DNA from: Allosphingosinicella sp042666435
GTDB lineage: Bacteria; Pseudomonadota; Alphaproteobacteria; Sphingomonadales; Sphingomonadaceae
Assembly: GCF_042666435.1 (NCBI RefSeq)
Contig: NZ_JBHTDC010000002.1
Span: forward strand, 434,001 to 498,000
DNA length: 64,000 bases
Direction: 5' to 3'
Part shown: piece by piece, positions 43,835 to 51,790 of the stretch
How the letters are laid out: each line of letters opens with the position of its first letter
Position numbering within the stretch: position 1 is the stretch's first letter
Position numbers and translations under genes: made by a program
The notes under the pieces: generated by a model
What the model saw: only the letters and a program-made list of their open reading frames with translations
Told to the model about the DNA's origin: nothing
Databases searched by the model: none

Positions 43835-46122
43835 TCGCGTATCTCCACCAGCTTCACGCTCGCCGCCTCGCCGGCCTGGAAGGTCGTCCGTCCGATGTTC
43901 AGCCGGTCCTCCTCGAACCGCACCGGCACATCGAACCGAAACCCCGCGCGGACCACCGCGCCCGCCGCCGGCGCCTCGTCGAACCCCACCACGCCTCTGG
44001 ACGCCAGGACCCAGCCGGCCACCCGCTCCGCCCCGTCCACCGACACGAGCACGCTTCCCGCCACCGGCCGGGTGATCCGCCGCACCTGTTCCTCATAATG
44101 TTTCACCAGCGGGAACTCGGTCGCGATCCCGTCGCCCACCCCGATCGGCTGGTCCTCCGCCCCCGGCTCCCCGGTCATGCCGCTGGAGCTGTTGTCGTAC
44201 GGATCCTCGAACCGGAATCCCACCGCCGCGCCTCTTCGCGCCCGGAAGAAGGCGATCAGCGCCTGCAGCTCGGCCTCGCCCCGCACACCGGGACCCGCGT
44301 CGAACCGCATCCGCGCGTCGGCCCAGTCGCTGTTCCTCTGCTCGGCCCCGCTCGCGGTCGTCACCACCGCGGTCGAGAAAGCCGGCTCCACGCTCGCCTC
44401 CCGCCCGATGCCGATCGGAAAGCGCACATCCTCGAAAGCCTCCACCGCCCCCTCTCCTTCTCCAAACCAGGTGAACCCGTCGCGCAGCACCTGCGGCAGC
44501 GCCCAGACGAAAACTTCCGCCGTCCCGCGACGAAACCCCGCTTCCGCCGCCGCCGCGATCCGCCTCCATTGATGCCTGTCTTCCGGGCTCAGCACGAACC
44601 CGGCGAAATAATGCTGCCCGTCCACCGGATAGCCGAGCCGGGCCGTCGTCTCCGCCACGCCCCGCGCGGTCGCCCCGCCATTGCCGGCGGTCACCCAGTC
44701 ATAATCTTCGAGCTGCAAGACATCGAACGCCGGCGTTGCCCATCCAATGGGCACGTTCGCCCGCCTCACCTCCGCCCCTTCGAGCACCGTCGGCAGATAG
44801 ACGAGCAGCAAAGCCTCGGCCCCCGGCGCCTCGTCTTTCACCGCCGCGACCAGAGCCGCCGTCGAACTCGCCAGCGCCGCCCCCGCCGCGTCCAGTGTCG
44901 CGATCTGGGCCGCATCCAGCGGCGTCCGCACGTCGGCGATCGACACCGGCGCGAACGCCGCCACCGCCGCCGCGTCGTAGAGGCAGATGCGGCCGTCCCC
45001 CATGACCCACCACCAGGGCTCGCCGACCTGGAACCGGACGGCGGCCCCCGCATCCCGCACGATGGCGGCGAAGGCCCGCCCCACCGCCTGCAAATACCCC
45101 ATCGCACCCGCTTGGGCCGGCGACAGCAGAGCCGAAGGCGGCACCCATCCGGTCAGCGCCGGCGACCCGTCCTCGGCCCTCTGCTTCCAGTCGCCCCAGC
45201 AATGCTCGTCGAACAATTCGTAGGAGAGCGACAGGATGATCTCGAACCCGAGCGCCTTGGCCCGCGCCACGAAATCGCGATGCCAGGCCGAGCACGCCAC
45301 GTTGAGCGCGCTTCCCGCCAGGCTCACATAGAAGCCGCCGCTATTCGCCTCGAGCCGGAAATAATGGCTCATCCCGACATAATGGTTGATGACCTGACGA
45401 TAACCGAGATGCAGCACGTTCCTCAAAAGCCGCGCCGGAGTCAGATGGTGGCTGTCGTCATAACCGCTCGCCATCCGCAGCCGATGCTCGGGCACCAGGG
45501 TCTCGCCGATCGCCAGCACGGACCCAGGTCCGTCGCAGGCGATGTCGGTCAATTCGACCCACCCCTCCGCCGGCCCCGCCAGCGGCTCGTCCACTTTCGT
45601 ATATCCCGGCGGCACCAGGCTGACGAACATCCGGTCGATGTCGCCCGCCCACACCGCCTCCCCCTCATGCGGAAACAGGAACCCGCCTTCCATCTCCGCG
45701 AAGTCGAGGTTGACGACCGCATCCTCCGGCGTGCCCTCAGCATAATTCCACAGCCGCACATACCAGCTGCGCGGCGTCCCCGCCTCGTCCCTTCCCTCGA
45801 TCGTCAGGGTCGGCCCGTCGACCGCGTCCAGCCCCCTGAGCCCCCCACTCCGCCACCGGAAGCGCAAGCTGCACCCACGAAAATCCCGGCTCGTCTCATA
45901 GGCCAAGAGCGGATGATCGAACCGATCCTCCGCCTCCCAGATCAACCCCGCCAGGTCGCTCGCCTTGTAGAAGACGGCGTCCACCCGCAGCGAATGCGGC
46001 CCCGTCGTCACCACGGAAGCCATCATTGGCCGAGGAAAATTCACCGACCAGAACCGCGCGTCGAACCGCTTGATATGGCCGAGCTGCTTCGCCGCGCCCG
46101 AGGGCGCCAGCCAATGTGCCAT
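43831..46122 (-). CDS. GTA g12-type distal tail protein with large N-terminal extension
   Basis: 763 residues. The last ~220 (EDVRFPIGIGREASVEPAFS, EQRNSDWADARMRFDAGPGV, ALIAFFRARRGAAVGFRFED) are the DUF2460 distal tail protein that is the whole of g12 in Rhodobacter (~210 residues). The preceding ~540 residues are extra. They contain FVARAKALGFEIILSLSYELF and AVRFQVGEPWWWVMG, which read like the strands of a TIM-barrel glycosidase-like fold, possibly sugar-binding. The start ATG at 46122 is a fair choice; an upstream continuation of the frame looks non-coding. Confidence 0.8.
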   Translation of the reverse strand: MAHWLAPSGAAKQLGHIKRFDARFWSVNFPRPMMASVVTTGPHSLRVDAVFYKASDLAGLIWEAEDRFDHPLLAYETSRDFRGCSLRFRWRSGGLRGLDAVDGPTLTIEGRDEAGTPRSWYVRLWNYAEGTPEDAVVNLDFAEMEGGFLFPHEGEAVWAGDIDRMFVSLVPPGYTKVDEPLAGPAEGWVELTDIACDGPGSVLAIGETLVPEHRLRMASGYDDSHHLTPARLLRNVLHLGYRQVINHYVGMSHYFRLEANSGGFYVSLAGSALNVACSAWHRDFVARAKALGFEIILSLSYELFDEHCWGDWKQRAEDGSPALTGWVPPSALLSPAQAGAMGYLQAVGRAFAAIVRDAGAAVRFQVGEPWWWVMGDGRICLYDAAAVAAFAPVSIADVRTPLDAAQIATLDAAGAALASSTAALVAAVKDEAPGAEALLLVYLPTVLEGAEVRRANVPIGWATPAFDVLQLEDYDWVTAGNGGATARGVAETTARLGYPVDGQHYFAGFVLSPEDRHQWRRIAAAAEAGFRRGTAEVFVWALPQVLRDGFTWFGEGEGAVEAFEDVRFPIGIGREASVEPAFSTAVVTTASGAEQRNSDWADARMRFDAGPGVRGEAELQALIAFFRARRGAAVGFRFEDPYDNSSSGMTGEPGAEDQPIGVGDGIATEFPLVKHYEEQVRRITRPVAGSVLVSVDGAERVAGWVLASRGVVGFDEAPAAGAVVRAGFRFDVPVRFEEDRLNIGRTTFQAGEAASVKLVEIRE

Positions 46123-46595
46123 TGCGCACCCTTTCCAAGACGACGGTTTAATCTGAAAGCAAGAAAGGCACTTTAGCGCTCGCGACCATGGGTGCCGCGA
46201 CGAGAAGAAGCAGGATCCATGTTTACCTGCCTTGGTCGGCGGCCATTTGCTTCTCTGGCTGTTGGCCGAGAGCGCGCTAACCATCGCGCTCCCCGCGCTC
46301 GCGATCGGCATTCTCGCCGGCTATCAGGCGTGGGGGTCTGAGCAGACTCTCAGGATAATGAGTAAGCAGATCAGGCGCTCTTATCGGGGCATTCTTGTTT
46401 TCTCCGCCCTCACGCTCGCTTCCTTCTATTTCTGGGATGGAGAAGCCAGTCTCAAGGTAGAGATCGCGAGGCTGATGCTGGTCGACTACAGCTGTCCTGA
46501 TCGGAACCACCGTGGCACTCCACATTCACGTCTTGAGTGAGAGGGCAGTAGGGACGGACGGATAGCTGACGACCGGCGGCTTTGATTCTCTACAT
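46123..46595. other. 473-base gap inside the tail module
   Basis: This gap between g12 and the tape measure gene holds no clear gene on the operon strand, and its composition is less GC-rich than the flanks. The only candidate is a weak + strand frame at 46232-46540, listed separately. No repeat or terminator was recognised. Confidence 0.5.
46232..46540 (+). CDS. Possible small membrane protein, unsupported start
   Basis: A 102-codon frame with a TTG start: GHLLLWLLAESALTIALPALAIGILAGYQAWG is one long hydrophobic segment, followed by GILVFSALTLASFYFW as a second. The first half uses high-GC third positions as a real gene would, the second half does not. No ribosome site fits the TTG, and other frames run through the same 5' region, so it may be a decayed gene. 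It lies antisense to the GTA operon. A holin-like or unrelated role cannot be judged. Confidence 0.25.
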   Translation: MVGGHLLLWLLAESALTIALPALAIGILAGYQAWGSEQTLRIMSKQIRRSYRGILVFSALTLASFYFWDGEASLKVEIARLMLVDYSCPDRNHRGTPHSRLE

Positions 46596-47168
46596 TCAAT
46601 CCTCCACCCGCATCAGCGCCTGCTTGACCGCCCGCGCCACCTGCCGGCTCGATGCGGCCAGCGCCCGCGGCTCCGTTCCCGCCGGCGCGTTGATCGTGAT
46701 GCTCATGCGGATGTCGCGCCCGCCGCCGCCGCGCCCCGTCTCCACCCGCCCACTCGCCGTCGGCACAAACAGCTCCGGCCCGCGCTCGCCGACCATATAG
46801 GCCCGCCCCGGCGCCACAGGCCCGCCGGTCGCCCGACCCGGCGCGCCGAACAAAGCCATCAGCAATTGCGAGCCCAGCGCCACCAGCCCGGAGCCGCTTC
46901 CGCCGCCGGCCGCCTGCCCGATCCCGCCCCGGATCGCCGCCGCCGCGATCTCGGCCATCGCCGACAGCGCCACCTTTTTCAGATCCTCGAACCCGAACTT
47001 GCCCGTCCTGACCGCGCGCAGCAACGCGCTTTCCAGCGCCCGTCCAGCCCGGTCGATCCCCGCCGCGAGCGGCCCTTCCAGCTCCGCCCGCATCGCCGCC
47101 ACGTCCCGCGCGAACCCGGACGTATCCGCCCTGACGCTCACCACCAGCCGCTCGATTTCCTCGTCCAT
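46596..47168 (-). CDS. GTA g11-type tail tape measure protein (short)
   Basis: 190 residues. MDEEIERLVVSVRADTSGFARDVAAMRAELEGPLAAG is the tape measure N-terminus. A Gly/Ala-rich hydrophobic middle (GGIGQAAGGGSGSGLVALGSQLLMALFG) and the C-terminal motif ATGGPVAPGRAYMVGERGPELFVP follow. The last is common to phage tape measure proteins. The short length implies a short tail, as in GTA particles. Confidence 0.85.
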   Translation of the reverse strand: MDEEIERLVVSVRADTSGFARDVAAMRAELEGPLAAGIDRAGRALESALLRAVRTGKFGFEDLKKVALSAMAEIAAAAIRGGIGQAAGGGSGSGLVALGSQLLMALFGAPGRATGGPVAPGRAYMVGERGPELFVPTASGRVETGRGGGGRDIRMSITINAPAGTEPRALAASSRQVARAVKQALMRVED

Positions 47169-47172
47169 AAAT

Positions 47173-47229
47173 CCTCCCCGGGACGGGGAGGGGGACCGCT
47201 CGCCACCGGCGAGTGGTGGAGGGGTCCCC
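47173..47229. repeat. REP-like hairpins between tape measure and chaperone genes
   Basis: CCTCCCCG/CGGGGAGG (47173-47191) and, inside GGGGACC/GGTCCCC (47191-47229), CTCGCC/GGCGAG (47199-47213) form adjacent stems. They lie in the short gap between the tape measure gene and the downstream-coded g10.1. Confidence 0.6.
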
Positions 47230-47240
47230 CGCCCGTATCC

Positions 47241-47435
47241 TCAATCCGGAAACATCTCCTGGAGCCGCGCCAGATCATCCGCCGAAGCGCAAAGCTCCTC
47301 CTCCGGCGCCAGCGCCCCCAGCACCGCCGCCAGTTCCGTCGGCGTCGCCCGCCAGAACTCGTCCGGTCGCCATCCCAACAGGGCACCCGACAGGCCCGCC
47401 AGGCGTAGCGCCGCGCCGGCGAAGGTGGCGCTCAC
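47241..47435 (-). CDS. GTA g10.1-type phage tail assembly chaperone
   Basis: 64 residues from a GTG at 47435 overlapping the g10 stop (GTGA). FAGAALRLAGLSGALLGWRPDEFWRATPTELAAVLGAL is the small tail-chaperone motif (GWRPDEFWxATPxEL) seen next to g10 in GTA clusters. The frame continues upstream into g10 but that part has no support. It helps tail assembly with g10 and is probably not in the particle. Confidence 0.8.
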   Translation of the reverse strand: MSATFAGAALRLAGLSGALLGWRPDEFWRATPTELAAVLGALAPEEELCASADDLARLQEMFPD

Positions 47436-47746
47436 TTTCCCTGCAATATCTGTGTCAGCAGCGTCTTCAGCACCGGCGTCGCCTTCGCCAGCCCAGCCTC
47501 CGCGATGGCCGCGCCGATCCGCTCCCGCGTGCACCAGTCCGGCCGGTCGCGCATGCAATGCCAGATGAGGGCCGCCATCTCGCTCAACCCCAGTCCGCCC
47601 TCCGCCGCCCGTTCGATGAGCGCGAAGAGCGGCCCCAATTCCTCCTCCGCCGCGACCAGCGCCTCGAAGCTCGGCCTCAGCACCAGCGCCTCTCCGCCCA
47701 CCTCGATCGCGGCCTCGCCGCGAGCCGGGTTCGCGACCGAAGTCAC
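47432..47746 (-). CDS. GTA g10-type gene transfer agent family protein (tail chaperone)
   Basis: 104 residues from a GTG at 47746. GEAAIEVGGEALVLRPSFEALVAAEEELGPLFALIERAAEGGL is the GTA g10 signature. It overlaps g9 and g10.1 by four bases each, giving a tightly coupled set. It is thought to be a chaperone for tape measure and tail tube assembly. Confidence 0.85.
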   Translation of the reverse strand: MTSVANPARGEAAIEVGGEALVLRPSFEALVAAEEELGPLFALIERAAEGGLGLSEMAALIWHCMRDRPDWCTRERIGAAIAEAGLAKATPVLKTLLTQILQGK

Positions 47747-48150
47747 AGAGCCACCACCGGCCCGCTGCTCTCCAGGCTCAAGGCGTAATTGCGCTCGCCA
47801 TTATAGTCGCCGCTATAGTCGAGCCGCGTCACGAGAAAGCCGCCCCGCATCCGCTCGCCGCTCTCGAAGCTCAGCTCGTAATCGTCGACGAGTCCGGAAA
47901 GCGCGTTAGCCTTCACCCGTGTTTCGGCCGCCGATCCCGTGAAGATGCCGCTCGCCGAAACCGAGACGGAGCGAACGCCCGCGCCCGAAAGCAACTCGCG
48001 CCACCCGCCCGAATCCTTCGACGTGACGTTGACCGCCTCGCCGTTCACCGACATCTGCGTCGTCCGCATGCCCGCCACGGTCGAGAAGACCGGCGGCTCC
48101 GCCCCGTCCCCGATCTTCAGCAGAAAGGCGCTCCCTTTTTCCGCGCTCAT
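47743..48150 (-). CDS. GTA g9-type major tail protein (TP901-1 family)
   Basis: 135 residues. The start is decided by the ribosome site: GAGGAGG at 48164-48158 is one base from the ATG at 48156 but seven from the ATG at 48150, so the latter is used. KGSAFLLKIGDGAEPPVFSTVAGMRTTQMSVNGEAVNVTSKDSGGWRELL and FESGERMRGGFLVTRLDYSGDYNGERNYALSLESSG match the TP901-1 tail tube family. It builds the tail tube. Confidence 0.88.
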   Translation of the reverse strand: MSAEKGSAFLLKIGDGAEPPVFSTVAGMRTTQMSVNGEAVNVTSKDSGGWRELLSGAGVRSVSVSASGIFTGSAAETRVKANALSGLVDDYELSFESGERMRGGFLVTRLDYSGDYNGERNYALSLESSGPVVAL

Positions 48151-48203
48151 ATCCATTCCTCCTCATGTTCAAGCCATTGCCGTCGCCACCGCGACGCTCC
48201 CGT

Positions 48204-48584
48204 CTATTCGGCCAGCATCCGCGCCCTGAATTCGATGACGGCCGCCCACCCGCCTTGGCGCTCGCGCACCGTCCGGCTGCGCAGATAGAACATCGTCACC
48301 ACCCGCCAGCCGCCGACGTCCCCGGCGATGCCGGCCAGCGCCTCCCGCGCCGCGCCGGCCAGCAGCCGTAGCCGGATCGGCCGCTCGCCCTTGTCGAACA
48401 GGGTGACCGCGAGCCGGACCTCCCGGCCCTCGCCGCTCTTGTGGCTCCAGTCGCTCTCCAGGCCCGCGTCCACCACCGCATAAGGCGGCGAGGCCTGGAT
48501 CGGTGCGCCGTCGTAAACGCCAAGCCCTTCCAGGCTCGCCAGCGCCGCCATCGCCGCTTCCCGCAGCCGCTCTCCCGCGTTCAT
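48204..48584 (-). CDS. GTA g8-type tail terminator (DUF3168)
   Basis: 126 residues: VYDGAPIQASPPYAVVDAGLESDWSHKSGEGREVRLAVTLFD is the DUF3168 core. The C-terminus (REALAGIAGDVGGWRVVTMFYLRSRTVRE) is also typical. Its position between the candidate stopper gene and major tail protein matches g8. The start overlaps the previous stop by four bases. Confidence 0.82.
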   Translation of the reverse strand: MNAGERLREAAMAALASLEGLGVYDGAPIQASPPYAVVDAGLESDWSHKSGEGREVRLAVTLFDKGERPIRLRLLAGAAREALAGIAGDVGGWRVVTMFYLRSRTVRERQGGWAAVIEFRARMLAE

Positions 48585-48793
48585 CTCGGCCCCGCGGCCA
48601 GCCAGCGCAGCGCCGGATCGAGGGCGAACCGCCGCGCGATCCCGCGCCCGCTCAGCGCGACGCCGCCGGCCACCGCCTCGGCGTCGATTCCTCCGGGTAG
48701 GCTCGCGCGCATCCGCTCAGCCAACTCGGTCGTGCGCGCCTCCGACCGCTCCCGCGCTTCATGCTCCACGCGCTTGGACAATCGCTCGAACAT
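48581..48793 (-). CDS. Small protein at the g7 (stopper) position
   Basis: 70 residues from ATG at 48793, which follows GGGAGCGAGAAG; a TTG at 48814 would give 77. MFERLSKRVEHEARERSEARTTELAERMRASLPGGIDAEAVAGGVALSG is charged and helical. No family is recognised with confidence. It stands where Rhodobacter GTA has g7 (stopper, ~110 residues) but is much shorter. It could be a reduced g7 or an unrelated HK97 gp10-like protein. Confidence 0.55.
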   Translation of the reverse strand: MFERLSKRVEHEARERSEARTTELAERMRASLPGGIDAEAVAGGVALSGRGIARRFALDPALRWLAAGPR

Positions 48794-48806
48794 CTTCTCG
48801 CTCCCT

Positions 48807-49346
48807 TCATCCAATCCGCATCCGCCGCCACGGCCGCCACAGCGCGCTGACCGCCGCCGGCGGTCCGCGACCCTCGGCCGCGTCGCGGTGGGCGAAGAGG
48901 TGCGCCGTCAGCCGCGTGATGCCCTGCCGCAGCGCCTCCGGCACCGAGGGCCAGTCCGCCGCCAGCCCGGCCTCGTAGCTCACCCGCACGCGCGAGGCGT
49001 CCATCGCCCGAGTGATCCGCACCCAGCCGTCGCCATTCGCATCGATATCGACCGCATAGGCCTCCACCGGCAGCGCCGCCGCCGGGCCGTCGGCCGGCAG
49101 CGCCTCCACTCCGGCGATCGCCCGCACCGGCGTCGCCGCCAGCCGCCGCCACGCGCCGCCGGCGGGCATGGTCTCCTCATGTCCCCGCGCCAGCAGTGCC
49201 TGGCCGGTGAAATGCTCGCACAGCTCCGCCGCGACGGTCGCCAGCCGCGCCACCAGCGCGTCCTCCTCGGCGCCGGCGATGCGCAGATACGCCTTCGCCT
49301 CGTCGCTCGCCGCCGCCGGCAGCACGATCGGGTCCGCGTTCAGCAT
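48807..49346 (-). CDS. GTA g6-type head-tail connector protein
   Basis: 179 residues. DEAKAYLRIAGAEEDALVARLATVAAELCEHFTGQALL and PEALRQGITRLTAHLFAHRDAA are typical of HK97 gp6-like connectors, which join the portal to the tail. The C-terminus PPAAVSALWRPWRRMRIG is the usual end. The start overlaps the short leader reading frame at 49340-49399. Confidence 0.82.
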   Translation of the reverse strand: MLNADPIVLPAAASDEAKAYLRIAGAEEDALVARLATVAAELCEHFTGQALLARGHEETMPAGGAWRRLAATPVRAIAGVEALPADGPAAALPVEAYAVDIDANGDGWVRITRAMDASRVRVSYEAGLAADWPSVPEALRQGITRLTAHLFAHRDAAEGRGPPAAVSALWRPWRRMRIG

Positions 49347-49399
49347 GACCGCCCTCCCGCTCCGGCGCGAATGCGCGGCGGATATTTCGTCTCAGCCAT
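49340..49399 (-). CDS. Possible 19-residue leader peptide upstream of g6
   Basis: ATG at 49399 follows a near-perfect AAGGAGG (seven bases away) and codes MAETKYPPRIRAGAGGRSC. It ends in a TGA that overlaps the g6 start (ATGCTGA). It is too short to judge by homology. A ribosome site this strong and a coupled stop suggest it is translated and sets g6 expression. Confidence 0.4.
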   Translation of the reverse strand: MAETKYPPRIRAGAGGRSC

Positions 49400-49433
49400 A
49401 TCGGCCTCCTTCGATGATGTCGGGCGAGCCGCC

Positions 49434-50174
49434 CTAAACGGCGATTCCCGCCCGCGCGGCCATCCACGATCGGACATTGGCCCGCGCATCCGCCGGCAGC
49501 GGCCCGCCCCGCATCAGCAGCCCGTAGAGCCGAATGTTGCTGAACGACGCGCCGGAGCTCGACGCGCCGATCGTGATCCCGGCCCCGGCCAGCGAACCGT
49601 AATCCGCGAGCACCATCGCGCCCTCATTGACGGCGATGCCGCTGTTCGGGCCGTCGTGGCGCTCGGAAATCACCTCGTCGGCGCCCAGGACCGGCGCCAG
49701 ATTGGCGGTCGTGGAACCGGCGCCGCTGAACAGCCGAAGGTTCGCCGACGCCCCGAATTGCTGAAGCACCCCTGCATTGCTCGTGCCGCCCCCCAAAACG
49801 TGGCGATTGGCTCCCCAGGTGATCTGGCGCAGGGCCGATATCCGCTCCCAGGGTTGGGGCAATAGCGGCGCGGCGGCTCTCAGGAAGTCGTCGATCCCGT
49901 CGAATTCGAGATAGAATTTCCCGCTGGCGCTCCGCCGCAATATCGGCCGCGCCGCGGCGACAATCTGCCCGGCATGATGGCCGTTGCCCGACCGGTCGAG
50001 GAGCAATCCCACCGGATCGCCTTCGCCCGCCGCCACCATTCCCGCGCTGTCCTGGAAGACGAGGCCCGGCCGCGCGTCGTAATAGGCTCCCGCCGTCCCG
50101 CCCGGAAACAGCGATAGCGGATCGAACGCTCCGCCCCGCCGCCGCAGCGCCAGGTCGATGCCCAGCGCGCTCAT
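49434..50174 (-). CDS. Spike-like protein with LamG-type sequence (candidate GhsB partner)
   Basis: 246 residues overlapping the spike base gene by one base (A of ATG is the last base of the stop). GTAGAYYDARPGLVFQDSAG, LLLDRSGNGHHAGQ and ASGKFYLEFDGIDDFL are typical of LamG/concanavalin-like jelly rolls in phage structural proteins. In Rhodobacter capsulatus GTA, head spikes GhsA and GhsB (rcc01079-01080) are encoded away from the main cluster. Here the spike base gene precedes this one, so it is a good candidate for the spike head that binds polysaccharide capsule. Confidence 0.55.
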   Translation of the reverse strand: MSALGIDLALRRRGGAFDPLSLFPGGTAGAYYDARPGLVFQDSAGMVAAGEGDPVGLLLDRSGNGHHAGQIVAAARPILRRSASGKFYLEFDGIDDFLRAAAPLLPQPWERISALRQITWGANRHVLGGGTSNAGVLQQFGASANLRLFSGAGSTTANLAPVLGADEVISERHDGPNSGIAVNEGAMVLADYGSLAGAGITIGASSSGASFSNIRLYGLLMRGGPLPADARANVRSWMAARAGIAV

Positions 50175-50440
50175 CAGTAGAGCGCCAGGATGTTCGCCGC
50201 ATTGGTTCCGGTCGCGCGGACAAAGCGGGCGCGGAAGGGCAGCACCGATCCCGCCGGCACGTTCCTGAACAGGACGTCCGCGTCGCCGTCGATCCCGCGC
50301 ATCGCGATGTCGCCGCCGGTGCCGACGAACAGGGCCTTGGGAATGTCCGGCAGCGGGTTCACGTCATGCGGGCCCACCGCCACCGCCCGCCTCGCCGGCG
50401 CGCTGACATGGTCGGACAAATTTTCAAACTGGTCGGCCAT
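50174..50440 (-). CDS. GTA spike base protein (rcc01079-like)
   Basis: 88 residues: FENLSDHVSAPARRAVAVGPHDVNPLPDIPKALFVGTGGDIAMRG, then VLFRNVPAGSVLPFRARFVRATGT, matching the RCAP_rcc01079 spike base family. A good GAGGAGACCGAGA precedes the ATG. It would anchor the spike on the GTA head. It lies between the capsid and connector genes, not at a remote locus as in Rhodobacter. Confidence 0.78.
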   Translation of the reverse strand: MADQFENLSDHVSAPARRAVAVGPHDVNPLPDIPKALFVGTGGDIAMRGIDGDADVLFRNVPAGSVLPFRARFVRATGTNAANILALY

Positions 50441-50502
50441 TCTCGGTCTCCTCGAAAAAAGTTGCGCCGCTCCGGCAGGGGAAACCGAAGCGGCGCACAG
50501 AG

Positions 50503-50550
50503 CCCTCTCCCATTGCGGGAGAGGGAGGGGCTCATTGCCTTGGCAATGGG
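50503..50550. repeat. REP-like hairpins between capsid and spike genes
   Basis: CCCTCTCCC (50503-50511), a five-base loop, GGGAGAGGG (50517-50525) are followed by CATTGCC/GGCAATG (50533-50548). They sit in the 130-base gap between the capsid stop and the spike base start, where they could attenuate or process the operon RNA. Confidence 0.65.
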
Positions 50551-50570
50551 AGGGTGAGGGGATGCTTCCC

Positions 50571-51695
50571 TTAGGCCGCGAACCGCATCAGCTTTATCGC
50601 TTCCGAATTCACCACCTGCCCGCCGACGCGCTTGGTCGCGTAGAAATGGACGAACGGCTTGTGGGTATAGGGGTCGCGCAGGATCTGCGTCTCCGCCCGC
50701 TCGGCGATCAGATAGCCGGCCTTGAAATTGCCGAACGCTATCGACAGCGAATCCACCGCCACGTCCGGCATGTCCTCCGCCTCCACGACCGGATAGCCGA
50801 GCAACGTGTCCGGCTGTCCGGAGACCAGCCCCGGCTGCCACAGGAACGCCCCGTCCGCCGTCTTGAACTTGCGGATGCCCGCCGCGGTCGACGAATTCAT
50901 CACGAACACCGCGCCCTGGCGGTAGGGCGGCCGCAGCGCCTGGACGAGATCGATCAGCCGATCCTGGGGATTGGCCGCCGCGAAGGCCCCCGCCGCGCCC
51001 GAATTGACGAACTGCAAGGTGCCAAGCGGCCGCACCCCGTCGAGCGCTCCCGAGACCGGCGCCTGCAGGAAGCCCTTGGGCCGGTTGACTCCCGATCCGC
51101 CCACGAACGCGGCCCCTTCCTCCCGCGCGAATTCGGTGGCGATCTCGCTGGCCAGCCACGCCTCGACATCGAACGCGGCGTCGTCGAGCATCGCCTGGCT
51201 CGCCGCCGGATTGGCGTAGAGCTCGCCGAACGGCGGCGCGATCTCGGTGAAGACCGGCGTGTCCGTCTCGGGCCGCGCCGCCACCTCCGACACCCAGCCC
51301 GAGGGCGTGCCCCCGCTCGTCACCAGCTTGCGATAGCCGGCGCTGCCGACCTTCACCACATTGGCGATCGCGCGGATCGGCGAGATCGCCGTCAGGGTCC
51401 GCTCGATCGCCGCGTCGATCTCCTCCGGCACGGCATAGCCGCCGGCCGCGTCGGACGCGCCCGACAGCGCCTTCAGCTCGACGCCGCTCTCCAGCCCCTT
51501 GCGCAGATAGCTTTCGACGAACGCGGACCCTTCCGCCTTCGCCCCGCTCAGCGCCGGCCGCGCGCCCGCCACCGCCTGCGCGTCCATCCGCGCCTTCATC
51601 CGCCCCAGCTCCTCGCGCAGCTCGGCGACATCCTCGTCCTGCCGCTCGATCGCCTCGAACGATTCCTCCAGCGCATCCATCTTCACGTCGTGCAT
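50571..51695 (-). CDS. GTA g5-type HK97 major capsid protein
   Basis: 374 residues from MHDVKMDALEESFEAIERQDEDVAEL, preceded by CGGGAGAGAGCG. The N-terminal coiled coil (delta domain) leads to the HK97 fold: GSAFVESYLRKGLE, GGYAVPEEIDAAIERTLTAISPIRAIANVV, GNFKAGYLIAERAETQILRDPYTHKPFVHFYATKRVGGQVVNSEAIK. It builds the head. The delta domain is presumably removed by the g4 protease. Confidence 0.93.
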   Translation of the reverse strand: MHDVKMDALEESFEAIERQDEDVAELREELGRMKARMDAQAVAGARPALSGAKAEGSAFVESYLRKGLESGVELKALSGASDAAGGYAVPEEIDAAIERTLTAISPIRAIANVVKVGSAGYRKLVTSGGTPSGWVSEVAARPETDTPVFTEIAPPFGELYANPAASQAMLDDAAFDVEAWLASEIATEFAREEGAAFVGGSGVNRPKGFLQAPVSGALDGVRPLGTLQFVNSGAAGAFAAANPQDRLIDLVQALRPPYRQGAVFVMNSSTAAGIRKFKTADGAFLWQPGLVSGQPDTLLGYPVVEAEDMPDVAVDSLSIAFGNFKAGYLIAERAETQILRDPYTHKPFVHFYATKRVGGQVVNSEAIKLMRFAA

Positions 51696-51790
51696 TCGCT
51701 CTCTCCCGTTGAACCTCAATATTGCTTTTCGATATTGGACACGGTCGCCCCGCTGGCTTACTCTCCGTCGCGAAAGGGGGGCTTTCCACG

